Shown here: in pieces, positions 49,573-58,548 of the stretch
Position numbering within the stretch: position 1 is the stretch's first letter
Layout of the letters: the number at the start of each line of letters is the position of its first letter
Assembly (NCBI RefSeq): GCF_900604955.1
Contig: NZ_UWPE01000001.1
Location: 1,178,001-1,242,000, forward strand
Reading direction: 5' to 3'
Source of the DNA: Neoactinobaculum massilliense
GTDB taxonomy: Bacteria > Actinomycetota > Actinomycetes > Actinomycetales > Actinomycetaceae
Length of the DNA: 64,000 nt
Notes under the pieces: generated by a model
What the model was told of the DNA's origin: nothing
The model's input: the letters and a program-made list of their open reading frames with translations, nothing else
Database searches by the model: none
Translations under genes and position numbers: made by a program

Positions 49573-50127
49573 ATGACCGCCGCCGCGCAACCCGCGTTCG
49601 CTATCCACGCCAGCCGCCCGCCACGCTCCCGCCTGGTATCGGCACCGCCCATCGCGGATCACCCTGAACCGCCACCGCCGCCCATTCCCATTACCTCACC
49701 CGAGAAGCCGTGGGACCGCTGCAAAATCGCCACCTCTCCCTATCGGGATGTGTGGCGGGACGAGTCAATGACGCTCGATGATCCCCTACCGGCTGACGCG
49801 CCCAATCCCGTACGCACGGCCGGTGCCGCCATTATCTATGCACTCCAGATTCTCCTTGGGCACCGCCCGGCCTCAAGTCTCCGCAACTGGGTGGTACCGG
49901 AGGTATACGGCGCACTCTCACGCCGCGCCGGCCTGGCCATGCGCCTCCACGGGCGCGCGGAGCGCAGCACGCCGCCCCGAATTCACCGCCTCCACGTGTC
50001 CCGTCCGCGCTGCCGGGTTGCGGAGATCACCGCCGTCGCGGACGACGGCGCCCAGGTTCGCGCCGCAGCCTTACGACTCGAGTTCCTGCGCCATCGCTGG
50101 CGCATCGTCGCCCTGGAGATCGGCTGA
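49573..50127 (+). CDS. Rv3235-family protein
   Basis: 184 residues. A Pro-rich N-terminus (ADHPEPPPPPIPITSPE) leads to the conserved C-terminal domain: RTAGAAIIYALQILLGHRPASSLRNWVVPEVYGALSRRAGL, then HRLHVSRPRCRVAEITAVADDGAQVRAAALRLEFLRHRWRIVALEIG (spans only). This is the actinobacterial Rv3235 family, usually encoded near secA, as here. No enzyme motif is visible. The start follows the preceding gene after 9 nt. Confidence 0.82.
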   Translation: MTAAAQPAFAIHASRPPRSRLVSAPPIADHPEPPPPPIPITSPEKPWDRCKIATSPYRDVWRDESMTLDDPLPADAPNPVRTAGAAIIYALQILLGHRPASSLRNWVVPEVYGALSRRAGLAMRLHGRAERSTPPRIHRLHVSRPRCRVAEITAVADDGAQVRAAALRLEFLRHRWRIVALEIG

Positions 50128-50137
50128 GCCACCATGA

Positions 50138-50169
50138 GAGGCGGCGCCCCGCCCGTCGGGCGCCGCCTC
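50138..50169 (+). terminator. Hairpin after the Rv3235-family gene
   Basis: GAGGCGGCGCCC pairs with GGGCGCCGCCTC around an 8-nt loop, a perfect 12-bp stem starting 10 nt past the stop, followed by GCTTTA. The arm sequence recurs at the start of the duplicated segment next to it. Confidence 0.6.
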
Positions 50170-50176
50170 GCTTTAG

Positions 50177-50268
50177 GGGGCGCCGCCTCGCTTCCGACCA
50201 CTTCAGCCGATCTGATTGCCAGGCCAGCGACCCGGCCGGGCCAGCCCCTACTTCCTCCGCGCCGCGCG
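50177..50268 (-). repeat. Decayed second copy of the secA 3' end
   Basis: About 92 bp here resemble 50554-50641, which spans the secA terminator arm, the secA stop and its last codons. Aligned blocks include GGCGCCGC-TCGCTTCCG / GGCGCCGCTTCACTTCCG, TTCAGCCG / CTCAGCCG, ACCCGGCC and CTACTTCCTCCGCGCCGC / CTACTTCTTCCGTGCCGC. On the minus strand it encodes ...NRAARRK and stop, against ...KKAARKK and stop of SecA. The identity looks to be roughly 70% by eye. Confidence 0.6.
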
Positions 50269-50371
50269 ATTGGGGTGGGCGAATCGGCAAATCCTACTGC
50301 GACCGCGATTTTCAAGGCGCCGGTGCCTACCACTGCGCCGGTCCGGAGGGCTGAGCTGATGGTTTTCTCCC

Positions 50372-50476
50372 GAGTTGATGGAAAATGCCCGGTCTGAGGC
50401 CAATATCAGGGCTGAAACCGGAAGTTTTCCGTCAAGTGACGAAATATCCGTCAACTCAAAAGTTTTCCATCAACTC
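50372..50476. repeat. Iteron-like array: three 19-bp tandem units plus one inverted copy
   Basis: Units start at 50425 (TTTTCCGTCAAGTG), 50444 (ATATCCGTCAACTC) and 50463 (TTTTCCATCAACTC), exactly 19 bp apart. An inverted copy of the third unit, GAGTTGATGGAAAA, lies at 50372-50385. Consensus TTTTCCRTCAACTC. The array is in the non-coding gap between two convergent genes. It looks like a multi-site binding array for a dimeric or cooperative protein. Confidence 0.7.
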
Positions 50477-50535
50477 AGCGGCGCCCCACACGCCGCAGCT
50501 CACCCAACCATCGGCTAACTCCCACACATACAGAA

Positions 50536-50562
50536 CGGCGCCCCACACATTGCGGGGCGCCG
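50536..50562. terminator. Hairpin downstream of secA
   Basis: CGGCGCCCC pairs with GGGGCGCCG around a 9-nt loop, 58 bp past the secA stop on the minus strand. A partial copy of the left arm (GCGGCGCCCCACAC) occurs again at about 50479-50492. No U-tract. Confidence 0.55.
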
Positions 50563-50620
50563 CTTCACTTCCGTCTACCTCAGCCGGCCCCGTTATCGGA
50601 CCAGCCAACCCGGCCCGCCG

Positions 50621-53380
50621 CTACTTCTTCCGTGCCGCCTTCTTCGCGGCGCGGCGCTGCGCCCGGTTCCCACCGGATGCCGCTACCTTTGCACCCGCGG
50701 AGGCGCCCGCGTTACTGGAGCTACCGGCGTCGTCCGAACTTGAGGAGTAGGAAACGTTCTCCTGCCGGCTTCGCCGCGCAATACCCAGCTGCTCCGGCGT
50801 CACCTTCAGCCCGGCGGTGGCAGCCTGGAAGCCCTGCGCCTCCGCCTGCCGCTCCCCGGCCTCCCGGGCCTCGCGGGCGGCGCGCTCACTGGGCAGTTCA
50901 AAGTTGAACAGGTAGCGGACCGTCTCCTCCATAATGTTCGAGTTCATCGCCTGGAACATCTGGAAGCCCTCGTTCTTGTACTCCACTAGCGGATCCCGCT
51001 GTGCCATGGCACGCAGGCCGATGCCCTCCTTGAGATAGTCCATCTCATAGAGATGCTCGCGCCACTTGCGATCCAGCACCGAAAGGAGCACCTGGCGCTC
51101 CAACTCGCGCATGGTGTCTCCGCCAACCTCGGCTTCGCGCTCCTCGTAGTTCGCGTGAATATCCGCCTTGAGTTCCTTGACCAGTGTCTCCTGGTCCAGG
51201 CGCCCCAACCCGCCGCGGTCATCCGCCAACTCGGCGGGCGTAAATCCGGGCGTGTAGTAGCCCTTGAGGTCCGTCCACAGGGCGTCCAGATCCCAGTCGT
51301 CAGCGGCGTCGCCGGAAATGTGCGCGTGCACCAGATCTTCGATAACAAAGTCCAGGAAGCCGTCCACCAGCTCCTGAACCTCCTCACCCTCCAGGATGGA
51401 CCGCCGCTCGCTGTACACCTGCTTGCGCTGGTCGTTCATCACGTCGTCATACTTAAGCACGTTCTTACGCATCTCGGCATTGCGTGCCTCGATCGCCGTC
51501 TGCGCACGCTCCACGATCTTGGCTATGCGCTTATCCTCCAGCGGCGCGTCATCATCCGTGGCGCGGTAGAGCAGCTTGCCGGTGAGCCCCGACGCGAATA
51601 GACGCAGCAGGTCATCTTCAAGGGAGAGATAGAAGCGGGATTCACCCGGGTCACCCTGGCGCCCGGAACGCCCGCGCAGCTGATTATCGATACGGCGGGA
51701 CTCATGCCGCTCCGAGCCCAGCACGTAAAGGCCGCCGGCCTCCACCACTTCCTGGTGTTCCTTCTTGACCGCCTCACGCTGCTTGGCCAGTTCCTCCGGC
51801 CAGGCCTCCTCGTATTCCTCCGGCGTTTCCTCCGAGGAAAGCCCGCGAGCGGCCAGCGCAGCCTGTGCGCGATGCTCGGGATTACCGCCCAGCATGATGT
51901 CCGTACCACGGCCGGCCATGTTGGTAGCCACCGTGACCGTTCCCTTGCGGCCGGCTTCCGCCACTACCTTGGCTTCGCGCTCATGTTGCTTGGCGTTCAG
52001 CACCTGGTGCTCAATGCCCGCCTTCGTGAGGAGGGCGGAAACTTCTTCGGAGGATTCCACGGAGGAGGTGCCCAGCAGCACAGGCTGACCCTTCGCCACA
52101 CGCTCCTGCACATCCTCCACGATGGCGCGCAACTTGCCCGCCTTCGTGGGGTAGACGAGGTCCGTCTGGTCCTTACGAATCATGGGCTTGTTCGTGGGGA
52201 TCGGGACCACACCCAGCTCGTAGGTGGACTGGAATTCCTGCGCCTCGGTTTCCGCCGTACCGGTCATACCGGCCAACTTGTCGTACATGCGGAAGTAGTT
52301 CTGCAGCGTGATGGTGGCCAGCGTTTGGTTTTCGGCCTTGATTTCCACGCCTTCTTTTGCCTCGATGGCCTGGTGCATGCCCTCGTTGTAGCGGCGCCCG
52401 GGCAGCACGCGCCCGGTGTGCTCATCCACAATGAGCACCTGCCCGTCCAACACCACGTAATCGCGATCGCGCTCAAATAGTTCCTTCGCCTTAATGGCGT
52501 TGTTGAGGTAGCCAATCAGCGGGGTGTTGAGGGATTCGTAGAGGTTATTGATGCCCAGCGTGTCCTCTACCTTGTCAATGCCGGGCTCGAGGATGCCTAC
52601 CGTGCGCTTTTTCTCATCCACCTCGTAATCAATATCGCGGTTGAGCCGGAGCACGATGCGCGCGAATTCCCGGTACCACTTGTTCGCGTCACCTTCGGCG
52701 GGGCCGGAGATGATAAGCGGTGTACGCGCCTCGTCAATCAGAATCGAATCAACCTCATCGACGATCGCATAGTGGTGACCGCGCTGCACCAGCTCATCCG
52801 GGGTCCACGCCATGTTGTCACGCAGGTAATCAAAGCCGAATTCGTTATTGGTGCCGTAGGTGATGTCCGCGTTGTACTGCTTGCGGCGCTCCTCAGGCTT
52901 CTGCCCGGTGAGTACCACGCCCGTGCTCATGCCAAGGAAACGGTAAACGCGCCCCATGAGCTCGGACTGGTAGGAAGCCAGGTAATCATTCACGGTGACG
53001 ATGTGAACACCCTTGCCGTCAAGCGCATTGAGGTAGGCGGGCAGTGTGGCCACCAGCGTTTTTCCTTCACCGGTTTTCATCTCGGCAATATTGCCCATGT
53101 GGAGTGCGGCGCCGCCCATGATCTGCACATCAAAATGGCGCTGCCCGAGGGTGCGCTTGGCCGCCTCACGCACGGTAGCGAATGCCTCCGGCAGAAGCGC
53201 ATCGAGTGTTTCGCCGTCCGCGAGGCGCTCCTTGAACTGATCCGTTTGTTCCCGCAGTTCAGCGTCCGTGAGTTGAGAAATGGAGTCCTCAAGCGCGTTG
53301 ACCTGAGTGGTGATCTTCTTCAGCTTTTTAAGCGTCCGGCCTTCGCCGGCGCGGAGAATCTTGTCGACTAAGCGTGCCAC
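50621..53380 (-). CDS. secA: Preprotein translocase ATPase SecA
   Basis: Motor of Sec protein export at the membrane. The 919-residue sequence has Walker [18 protein letters not shown] near residue 102, DEAD-type [23 protein letters not shown] near 207, [21 protein letters not shown]-like [14 protein letters not shown] near 430, and motif [23 protein letters not shown]. The C-terminus is a charged tail, [12 protein letters not shown], without the SecB/lipid-binding zinc motif, normal for actinobacterial SecA1. The Rv3235-family gene converges on it. Confidence 0.97.
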   Translation of the reverse strand: MARLVDKILRAGEGRTLKKLKKITTQVNALEDSISQLTDAELREQTDQFKERLADGETLDALLPEAFATVREAAKRTLGQRHFDVQIMGGAALHMGNIAEMKTGEGKTLVATLPAYLNALDGKGVHIVTVNDYLASYQSELMGRVYRFLGMSTGVVLTGQKPEERRKQYNADITYGTNNEFGFDYLRDNMAWTPDELVQRGHHYAIVDEVDSILIDEARTPLIISGPAEGDANKWYREFARIVLRLNRDIDYEVDEKKRTVGILEPGIDKVEDTLGINNLYESLNTPLIGYLNNAIKAKELFERDRDYVVLDGQVLIVDEHTGRVLPGRRYNEGMHQAIEAKEGVEIKAENQTLATITLQNYFRMYDKLAGMTGTAETEAQEFQSTYELGVVPIPTNKPMIRKDQTDLVYPTKAGKLRAIVEDVQERVAKGQPVLLGTSSVESSEEVSALLTKAGIEHQVLNAKQHEREAKVVAEAGRKGTVTVATNMAGRGTDIMLGGNPEHRAQAALAARGLSSEETPEEYEEAWPEELAKQREAVKKEHQEVVEAGGLYVLGSERHESRRIDNQLRGRSGRQGDPGESRFYLSLEDDLLRLFASGLTGKLLYRATDDDAPLEDKRIAKIVERAQTAIEARNAEMRKNVLKYDDVMNDQRKQVYSERRSILEGEEVQELVDGFLDFVIEDLVHAHISGDAADDWDLDALWTDLKGYYTPGFTPAELADDRGGLGRLDQETLVKELKADIHANYEEREAEVGGDTMRELERQVLLSVLDRKWREHLYEMDYLKEGIGLRAMAQRDPLVEYKNEGFQMFQAMNSNIMEETVRYLFNFELPSERAAREAREAGERQAEAQGFQAATAGLKVTPEQLGIARRSRQENVSYSSSSDDAGSSSNAGASAGAKVAASGGNRAQRRAAKKAARKK

Positions 53381-53584
53381 TGGTTAAAGCTCCTATCGTT
53401 GCCCTGCGGGCATACCGTTCCTAGTGTAAACGCACGGTCCGTTTCCCGCCGCCGCGTTCCACACATCAGCCATACCCGACGACGGCGTACCTGCCCGCCA
53501 GACGCTGTCCTGGGTCACGTTCAACGTCTGGCTAGCCTGGCTAGCCTGGCCAGCCCGCACCGCCAGCCGTGCCGGCACAGGACC

Positions 53585-54574
53585 CTAGGCACTTCGTTCT
53601 ACAGAGTGGCGCGCAAATTCAACCAGCGCCTCACGCACAGGCTGATTGCGCAACCCATCCAATGCGTCTATGCCCTCGCGTGCCCACTCTTTCGCGAGCG
53701 CGAGCGTTTCGTCCATGACAGCGGATTGCCGCAAGGCATCCACCACCTCCGCCAGCGCCGCATCCTCCTGTACGCCGGCGGCAATCCCGGCGAGGGCGTG
53801 CTGACCCGCGGCATCCAGCGTGCCATCCGCCTCATGTTCCCGAAGCAGAATTGTGGGCATGGTATCCACACCCTCACGCAGATCCGTTCCGGGCGTTTTA
53901 CCCGTATTTGCGCCGTCGAACATAATGTCCAGGTAGTCGTCAGCCAGTTGGAAGGCCACCCCGACCTTTTCACCGTAGCGCGCCACCTGCGCGGCATCCT
54001 CCGCGCTGCCGCCCGCCGCATACACGCCCTCCTGGGCGGATTCGGCGATGAGCGAGGCCGTCTTGTCCGAAAGCACGGAAAGATAATGGTCCCGCCTCGA
54101 CTCGCCCGCGGCCGGCCCCATGCCCTCATGTAATTGCCCCATGCAGAGCCGCACAAACGTGAGCGCGTGTGAACGTACAGCGCGCGGCCCCAACTCGGCC
54201 ACCAACTCGGAGGCGGTGGCGAACAGGATGTCCCCCGCCATAATTGCCACCCGGTTTCCAAATACTTCCTGGGCGGCGGGTACGCCGCGCCTCATGGTCG
54301 CGTCATCCATGACGTCGTCGTGATAGAGGGACGCAACGTGAGTGAGCTCCATGACGGCGCCTGTTGTCACCACGTCATCGCACTCGGGATTCGGACCCAG
54401 TAGCGCGGTCACCATGACCAGCGTGGGGCGCAGGCGCTTCCCCCCGGCCGCGAGGAGGTGCGTGGTGGCACGGCCGGCGCGCACGTCAGGGTTACTGGCC
54501 ACGCGGCGAAGCAGAGCCTCAACCTTTGCGCGGCCAGATTCAACGTGGGCCTCCAGGGCGGTTTGATCTGTCAC
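53585..54574 (-). CDS. Polyprenyl (heptaprenyl-type) diphosphate synthase
   Basis: Makes the isoprenoid side chain of menaquinone. First Asp-rich motif SLYHDDVMDDATMRRG near residue 83 and second FQLADDYLDIMFD near 211, with GGKRLRPTLVMV near 43. The residues just before the first motif (THVASLYHDD) do not reveal chain length with certainty. The GTG at 54574 follows GGGAG and overlaps the menG stop by 4 nt; an in-frame start at 54658 would add 28 unrelated residues. Operon with menG. Confidence 0.93.
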   Translation of the reverse strand: MTDQTALEAHVESGRAKVEALLRRVASNPDVRAGRATTHLLAAGGKRLRPTLVMVTALLGPNPECDDVVTTGAVMELTHVASLYHDDVMDDATMRRGVPAAQEVFGNRVAIMAGDILFATASELVAELGPRAVRSHALTFVRLCMGQLHEGMGPAAGESRRDHYLSVLSDKTASLIAESAQEGVYAAGGSAEDAAQVARYGEKVGVAFQLADDYLDIMFDGANTGKTPGTDLREGVDTMPTILLREHEADGTLDAAGQHALAGIAAGVQEDAALAEVVDALRQSAVMDETLALAKEWAREGIDALDGLRNQPVREALVEFARHSVERSA

Positions 54575-55284
54575 AATGCTCCCATGGTACCGGGGTTCAC
54601 CGCTCGGTGGATGGCCATGATGCCGTTGAAAAGATTGCGGTAGGAAACGCGGCGCCACCCCGCCTCCTGTATCCGGCGCGCGAGGGTGTCCTGGTCCGGC
54701 CAGGCAAGGATTGATTCGGTGAGGTAGTAGTAGCCCTCCGGGTCCGACGACGTCCGCCGCGCCACCCGTGGTAGCACACTCTCGAGGTAGAAGTGGTAAA
54801 GCGCGCGGAACAGGGCGAAGGTGGGCGTGGAGAATTCGGCGATCACCAGGGATCCGCCCGGTCGCGTCACGCGCCGCATCTCGCGCAGCGCCTTCGCCGG
54901 GTTCTCAATGTTTCGTAGGCCGTACGAAACCGTAACGGCGTCGAAGGAATGAGTCGGAAAATCCAACGCGGTGGCGTCTCCCTGCCGGAAATCCAGACCG
55001 GTATGGCGCGTGCGCGCCACACTCAGCATTCCCTCGGAGAAGTCCACCCCGGTCACATCTGCGCCCGCGCGCGCATAGGCCGCCGTGGACGTGCCCGTAC
55101 CGCAGGCCACATCTAAAATTCGTTTGCCCGGCGTAATTTCCAGCGCGCTCACCATCGCCGCACGCCACACGCGCACCTGCCCGAGGGTAAGCACGTCGTT
55201 CGTCATGTCATAGTGGGCGGCGATCTGGTCAAACATCGAGGAGACATCCCCGGACCGCTTCTCCAACGTAGCGCGTGCAATCAT
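54571..55284 (-). CDS. menG: Demethylmenaquinone methyltransferase MenG/UbiE
   Basis: SAM-dependent last step of menaquinone synthesis. UbiE signatures are present: SSMFDQIAAHYDMTNDVLTLGQ, the SAM loop ILDVACGTGTSTAAYA, VDFSEGMLSVAR, and DAVTVSYGLRNIENPAKALREM. The ATG at 55284 is preferred; TTG at 55296 is possible and neither has a strong ribosome-binding site. It couples to the polyprenyl synthase gene by GTGA and is divergent from menA. Confidence 0.95.
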   Translation of the reverse strand: MIARATLEKRSGDVSSMFDQIAAHYDMTNDVLTLGQVRVWRAAMVSALEITPGKRILDVACGTGTSTAAYARAGADVTGVDFSEGMLSVARTRHTGLDFRQGDATALDFPTHSFDAVTVSYGLRNIENPAKALREMRRVTRPGGSLVIAEFSTPTFALFRALYHFYLESVLPRVARRTSSDPEGYYYLTESILAWPDQDTLARRIQEAGWRRVSYRNLFNGIMAIHRAVNPGTMGAL

Positions 55285-55426
55285 GGACACATTCAATCAC
55301 GCCGGGGCCACGGTGGCGCGGGCGAATTTGGACCGGTTAGAGGCAGGGCGGCCACGCCGCCGCCGCGCGAACAAATAGTGCAGGCTCGCCCAAGATTGTG
55401 TCGGAGGGGTGACCTACGATAAACCC

Positions 55427-56323
55427 GTGAGTGCAACAATGAGTGACTGGCTGGAGGGCGCCCGCGCGCGCACGCTCCCCGCGTCCGTATCCCCGGTGTT
55501 TGCAGGCACCGGCGTAGCCATTTCCATGGGCGGCGTTAACTGGGGCCGGGCGGCCCTGGCGCTGCTCATTGCCCTGTGCTTCCAGGTGGGCGTGAATTTC
55601 GCCAATGATTATTCCGACGGTATTCGCGGCACCGACGACGTCCGGATGGGTCCGCCCCGACTCACCGGCGGCGGTCTGGTACCCCCGGACGTGGTGCGCA
55701 GCGTGGCGTTTGCTTTCTTCGCGCTCGGATGCGTGTTCGGCCTCTGGCTCGTTGCACTGTGCGGCCACTGGTGGCTCATTGTTATTGGCATTCTGTGTTT
55801 GCCCGCCGCCTGGTACTACACGGGCGGTGAGCACCCCTACGGCTATATGGGGCTCGGCGAAGTGTTTGTATTTATTTTCTTCGGCCTGGTAGCCACCGCC
55901 GGCACCACCTACACGCAGGCGGACGGCGTGGCATGGACGGGATGGCTTATGGCCTGCGCGATGGGGCTCATCGCCTGCGCCATTCTCATGGTTAACAATA
56001 TCCGCGATATTCCGGGGGATTCGCAGTCCGGTAAACACACGCTCGCCGTACGCCTAGGAGACCGGCGTGCGCGGGCCTCCTACGGCCTGGCGATCGGCAC
56101 TGCATTCATACTCTCCGCGTGCTGCATTGGCGTGATCGGCTGGTGGTGGATACTGTTTGTTGTTTCCCTCGCCCTGGCGGTCAGCTGCGTGCGTGACGTG
56201 CTCGGAAACGGCGGCCGCGCACTCACCGGCAAGGCGCTCATCCCGGTGCTGCGCAACACCGGCTTCGTGGAATTAGGCTTCGGGCTTGCCGCACTGGCGA
56301 CCTTCGGGCTTGCCACCCTGTAG
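55427..56323 (+). CDS. menA: 1,4-dihydroxy-2-naphthoate polyprenyltransferase MenA
   Basis: UbiA-type membrane prenyltransferase that joins the side chain to the naphthoate ring. The first Asp-rich motif is NDYSDGIRGTDD near residue 59 and the second region is NNIRDIPGDSQSGKHTLAVRLG near 192. Nine hydrophobic helices. The start is uncertain: GTG 55427 (taken), ATG 55439 (MSDWLEGARARTLP) or GTG 55409, whose GGAGG sits too close. The three menaquinone genes meet around 55300. Confidence 0.93.
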   Translation: MSATMSDWLEGARARTLPASVSPVFAGTGVAISMGGVNWGRAALALLIALCFQVGVNFANDYSDGIRGTDDVRMGPPRLTGGGLVPPDVVRSVAFAFFALGCVFGLWLVALCGHWWLIVIGILCLPAAWYYTGGEHPYGYMGLGEVFVFIFFGLVATAGTTYTQADGVAWTGWLMACAMGLIACAILMVNNIRDIPGDSQSGKHTLAVRLGDRRARASYGLAIGTAFILSACCIGVIGWWWILFVVSLALAVSCVRDVLGNGGRALTGKALIPVLRNTGFVELGFGLAALATFGLATL

Positions 56324-56384
56324 CAGGCCGGCCCTGCGCGAACCGCATGGTTCGTCGGTTCGCGCAGCTGAGTAGACTAGCACC

Positions 56385-56720
56385 ATGGTACGCGCCGCTA
56401 TATTTCTCCTCGCCCTGGCCGTGTGGCTCTACGGCATAGTGGATTGCGCCCGCACGGACGGCGCCGAAATGCCCGGACACCTGGGCAAAACCGCCTGGCT
56501 CCTACTGGTTATTTTCCTGCCCGTAGTTGGCACGATCATCTGGATTACGGTCATGTGGCCCTACCGGCACCCGCAGCGCACCATCACGTTTGGTGGCCGT
56601 TCCCCGCAGCAGCCGGTCGCACCGAATGATGACACCGATTTTCTCGACCGGTTGGATAACCAGCTCAAGTTCCAGGAATGGGAGCGGGAGCAGCGTAACG
56701 ACGACGGCGACGCCAAGTAA
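56385..56720 (+). CDS. PLDc_N-domain membrane protein
   Basis: 111 residues with two helices (VRAAIFLLALAVWLYGIVDC and TAWLLLVIFLPVVGTIIWITVMW), the pattern of the phospholipase D nuclease N-terminal region often found alone in Actinobacteria. The cytoplasmic tail is polar, with FLDRLDNQLKFQEWEREQR. There is no HKD nuclease motif, so no hydrolase activity is expected. Role unknown. Confidence 0.8.
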   Translation: MVRAAIFLLALAVWLYGIVDCARTDGAEMPGHLGKTAWLLLVIFLPVVGTIIWITVMWPYRHPQRTITFGGRSPQQPVAPNDDTDFLDRLDNQLKFQEWEREQRNDDGDAK

Positions 56721-56786
56721 CGAACCCCGCCACGCTGGAGCCGCGCCATTCGGCGTCGAACCTAGCCGCTAGCGCCCGGCGCCGAA

Positions 56787-57458
56787 CTACTTGCCTTCGT
56801 TCAGAGACGCCGCGGATTGGCCGGGACTCACATCCCGCGCGCTGGCAAGCAAATCCGCTACCGGCTCCGCATAATCGACGGCAATGAGCCGTCGCCCCTC
56901 GAACGTCAGCGAGGTGACCGAGCAGAGGGAGCACTGCCGATGGCGCGGATCATGCGAGACGGAACGTCGCTCCACGAATAGCCGCTCCACCCAGATGGGA
57001 AGCTGATGGCTGACCAGGACAGCCTCACCGCCGCGCGCGGCCGTAATCCCGGCGCGCACCGCCCCGCTCATGCGCTCCGCAATCTCCCGGTAGGGCTCAC
57101 CCCAACCCGGCAGGAACGGGTCCAGATACCAGGACCAGTACTTCGGCCGGGCCAGCACCCAGCGGTTGCGATTGACGTTAACGCCCTCGAACCGGTTACC
57201 GGCCTCCAGCAGGCGCGCATCCGTGCGCACCTCTAGTCCGTGTCGGCGCGCGGTAGGCGCGGCTGTTTCCATGGCACGTTCCAGCGGAGACGCGATAACG
57301 GCCCGCACATCTCGATCCGCGAAGTAGCGGCCAACACCCTCAGCCATGGCATGCCCCAGTGCGGTCAGATGGAAACCATCCCGACGCCCATAGATAATGC
57401 CGTCCGGGTTATCCACCTCTCCGTGGCGAACCAGGTGCACCGTGGTCAGTTGGGTCAT
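56787..57458 (-). CDS. Histidine phosphatase (phosphoglycerate mutase-like)
   Basis: 223 residues. The catalytic RHG motif is VHLVRHGEVDNPDGIIYGRRDGFHLTALG at residues 8-36, with acid Glu in ASPLERAMETAAPTARR near 56 and second His in VLVSHQLPIWVERLF near 150. Broad acid phosphatase or phosphoglycerate mutase family; the substrate cannot be told. It overlaps the MarR gene stop by 4 nt, so it is probably co-regulated. Confidence 0.88.
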   Translation of the reverse strand: MTQLTTVHLVRHGEVDNPDGIIYGRRDGFHLTALGHAMAEGVGRYFADRDVRAVIASPLERAMETAAPTARRHGLEVRTDARLLEAGNRFEGVNVNRNRWVLARPKYWSWYLDPFLPGWGEPYREIAERMSGAVRAGITAARGGEAVLVSHQLPIWVERLFVERRSVSHDPRHRQCSLCSVTSLTFEGRRLIAVDYAEPVADLLASARDVSPGQSAASLNEGK

Positions 57459-57919
57459 CGAATATCCTCCGGGTCCACCACCACCTGCTCCATGAGGTGG
57501 CCCAGCTCGAGCATCTGATCATGCCCCAACCGGTCAACTAGCACGCGCCGCACGGAGGCGACGTGCACCTTCGCCATATCTTCTACGAGATCCATGCCCG
57601 TATCCGTGAGCTTGCAGTCCACGCCTCGCCGGTCCTCGGCATTGGTGTGCCGAGAAACATACCCGGCTTTCTCCAGCCGACGCACGGTGTGGGTGAGGCG
57701 GGAACGCGAGTGCACCATACGGTCCGCCAGTTCGGACATGCGCAATGTGCGCCCCTCTGCCTCCGAGAGCCGGGACAGCACGTCATATTCGTTTAGAGAA
57801 ATATTGAAGTGATCCAACAGGTCCCGATTGAGCGCTTCGGTAACCTGAGCAACGCCTCGGAGATATGCCCTCCAGGCGTACTGTTCATCCTGGCTCAACC
57901 AATGCGGTTCCTTAGTCAT
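57455..57919 (-). CDS. MarR-family transcriptional regulator
   Basis: 154 residues: ALNRDLLDHFNISLNEYDVLSRLSEAEGRTLRMSELADRMVHSRSRLTHTVRRLEKAGYVSRH spans the winged helix (about 28-90), then EDRRGVDCKLTDTGMDLVEDM. The start ATG at 57919 follows GGTGGAG; a longer in-frame start at 57961 is less likely. It precedes and overlaps the phosphatase gene. Its ligand is unknown. Confidence 0.9.
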   Translation of the reverse strand: MTKEPHWLSQDEQYAWRAYLRGVAQVTEALNRDLLDHFNISLNEYDVLSRLSEAEGRTLRMSELADRMVHSRSRLTHTVRRLEKAGYVSRHTNAEDRRGVDCKLTDTGMDLVEDMAKVHVASVRRVLVDRLGHDQMLELGHLMEQVVVDPEDIR

Positions 57920-57990
57920 ATCTCCACCCCTCTCCGAGTTGAACAGGAACCAAAAAGGCACCCGCCGCTATCGACAGGTGCCCTCCTCGC

Positions 57991-58089
57991 CTACTTCTTA
58001 TTGCGGCGCTGGTGACGAGTCTTGCGAAGAAGCTTGCGATGCTTCTTCTTGGACATGCGCTTACGACGCTTCTTAATAACGGAACCCAT
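57991..58089 (-). CDS. 30S ribosomal protein bS22 / AURKAIP1-COX24 domain peptide (32 residues)
   Basis: Encodes [20 protein letters not shown] and then [12 protein letters not shown]. This is the small actinobacterial ribosomal protein bS22 (mycobacterial Rv0500B type), carrying the AURKAIP1/COX24 motif. It is missed by length cut-offs. The HTH gene upstream on the same strand (Rv0500A-like) confirms the conserved pair. It is preceded by GGAGGTAACGG. Confidence 0.93.
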   Translation of the reverse strand: MGSVIKKRRKRMSKKKHRKLLRKTRHQRRNKK

Positions 58090-58109
58090 CCGTTACCTCC
58101 AAACTCTCG

Positions 58110-58129
58110 AAAAATAGGGGTATCCCCTA
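58110..58129 (-). terminator. Rho-independent terminator between the HTH gene and bS22
   Basis: On the minus strand TAGGGG pairs with CCCCTA around ATA, followed by TTTTT. It lies 59 nt past the HTH stop and 21 nt before the bS22 start, so it ends or attenuates read-through into bS22. Confidence 0.75.
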
Positions 58130-58187
58130 AAGAACACCAGGCTATTGTACAGATCTACGCCACACCCATGGGATGCTGTGCGCGGCA

Positions 58188-58409
58188 TTACTTTGCCAGC
58201 CGGCGCTCCTCACCGCCTTGATCCCCCATGGCGCCGCCCAATAGTTGCTCTACCGCCGAAGCGGGCACACGATAGGAGCCGCCTACGCGCACCGCCGGCA
58301 GCTCCCCAGAATGCACCATCCGGTACACCGTCATGCGGGAGACGCGCGCAAATTCAGCAACTTCCGCCACGGTGTAGAACCGGGGGCCATGAGATGAGAC
58401 TTCGGGCAT
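58188..58409 (-). CDS. Helix-turn-helix protein, BldC/Rv0500A type
   Basis: 73 residues from ATG 58409 (MPEVSSHGPRFYTVAEVAEF) with a MerR-like HTH ARVSRMTVYRMVHSGELPAVRVGGSYRVPASAVEQLL. AGGAA with a 6-nt spacer supports this start over 58424. Position before bS22 matches the mycobacterial Rv0500A-Rv0500B order. It probably binds DNA without an effector domain. Confidence 0.88.
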   Translation of the reverse strand: MPEVSSHGPRFYTVAEVAEFARVSRMTVYRMVHSGELPAVRVGGSYRVPASAVEQLLGGAMGDQGGEERRLAK

Positions 58410-58548
58410 CACTGTTCCTGACATGAAACTAAATCCGTGGTTATGCTATCTCACCCCGGCCGCTTTCACAGAGCGTTTTCAGGAATATCACTCGAACCGG
58501 GCCACACGGCTAGGATTTCCAGGGACACTGGCGCTTGAGGGGAGGACC

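Noticed and set aside
50372-50476. Reading the 19-bp array as a replication origin or DnaA-box cluster
   Set aside because: The unit does not match the DnaA box TTATNCACA and no dnaA, dnaN or gidB lies near.
50128-50620. A CRISPR array in the repeat-rich secA gap
   Set aside because: Units are 19 bp with no unique spacers of constant length and no cas gene is present.
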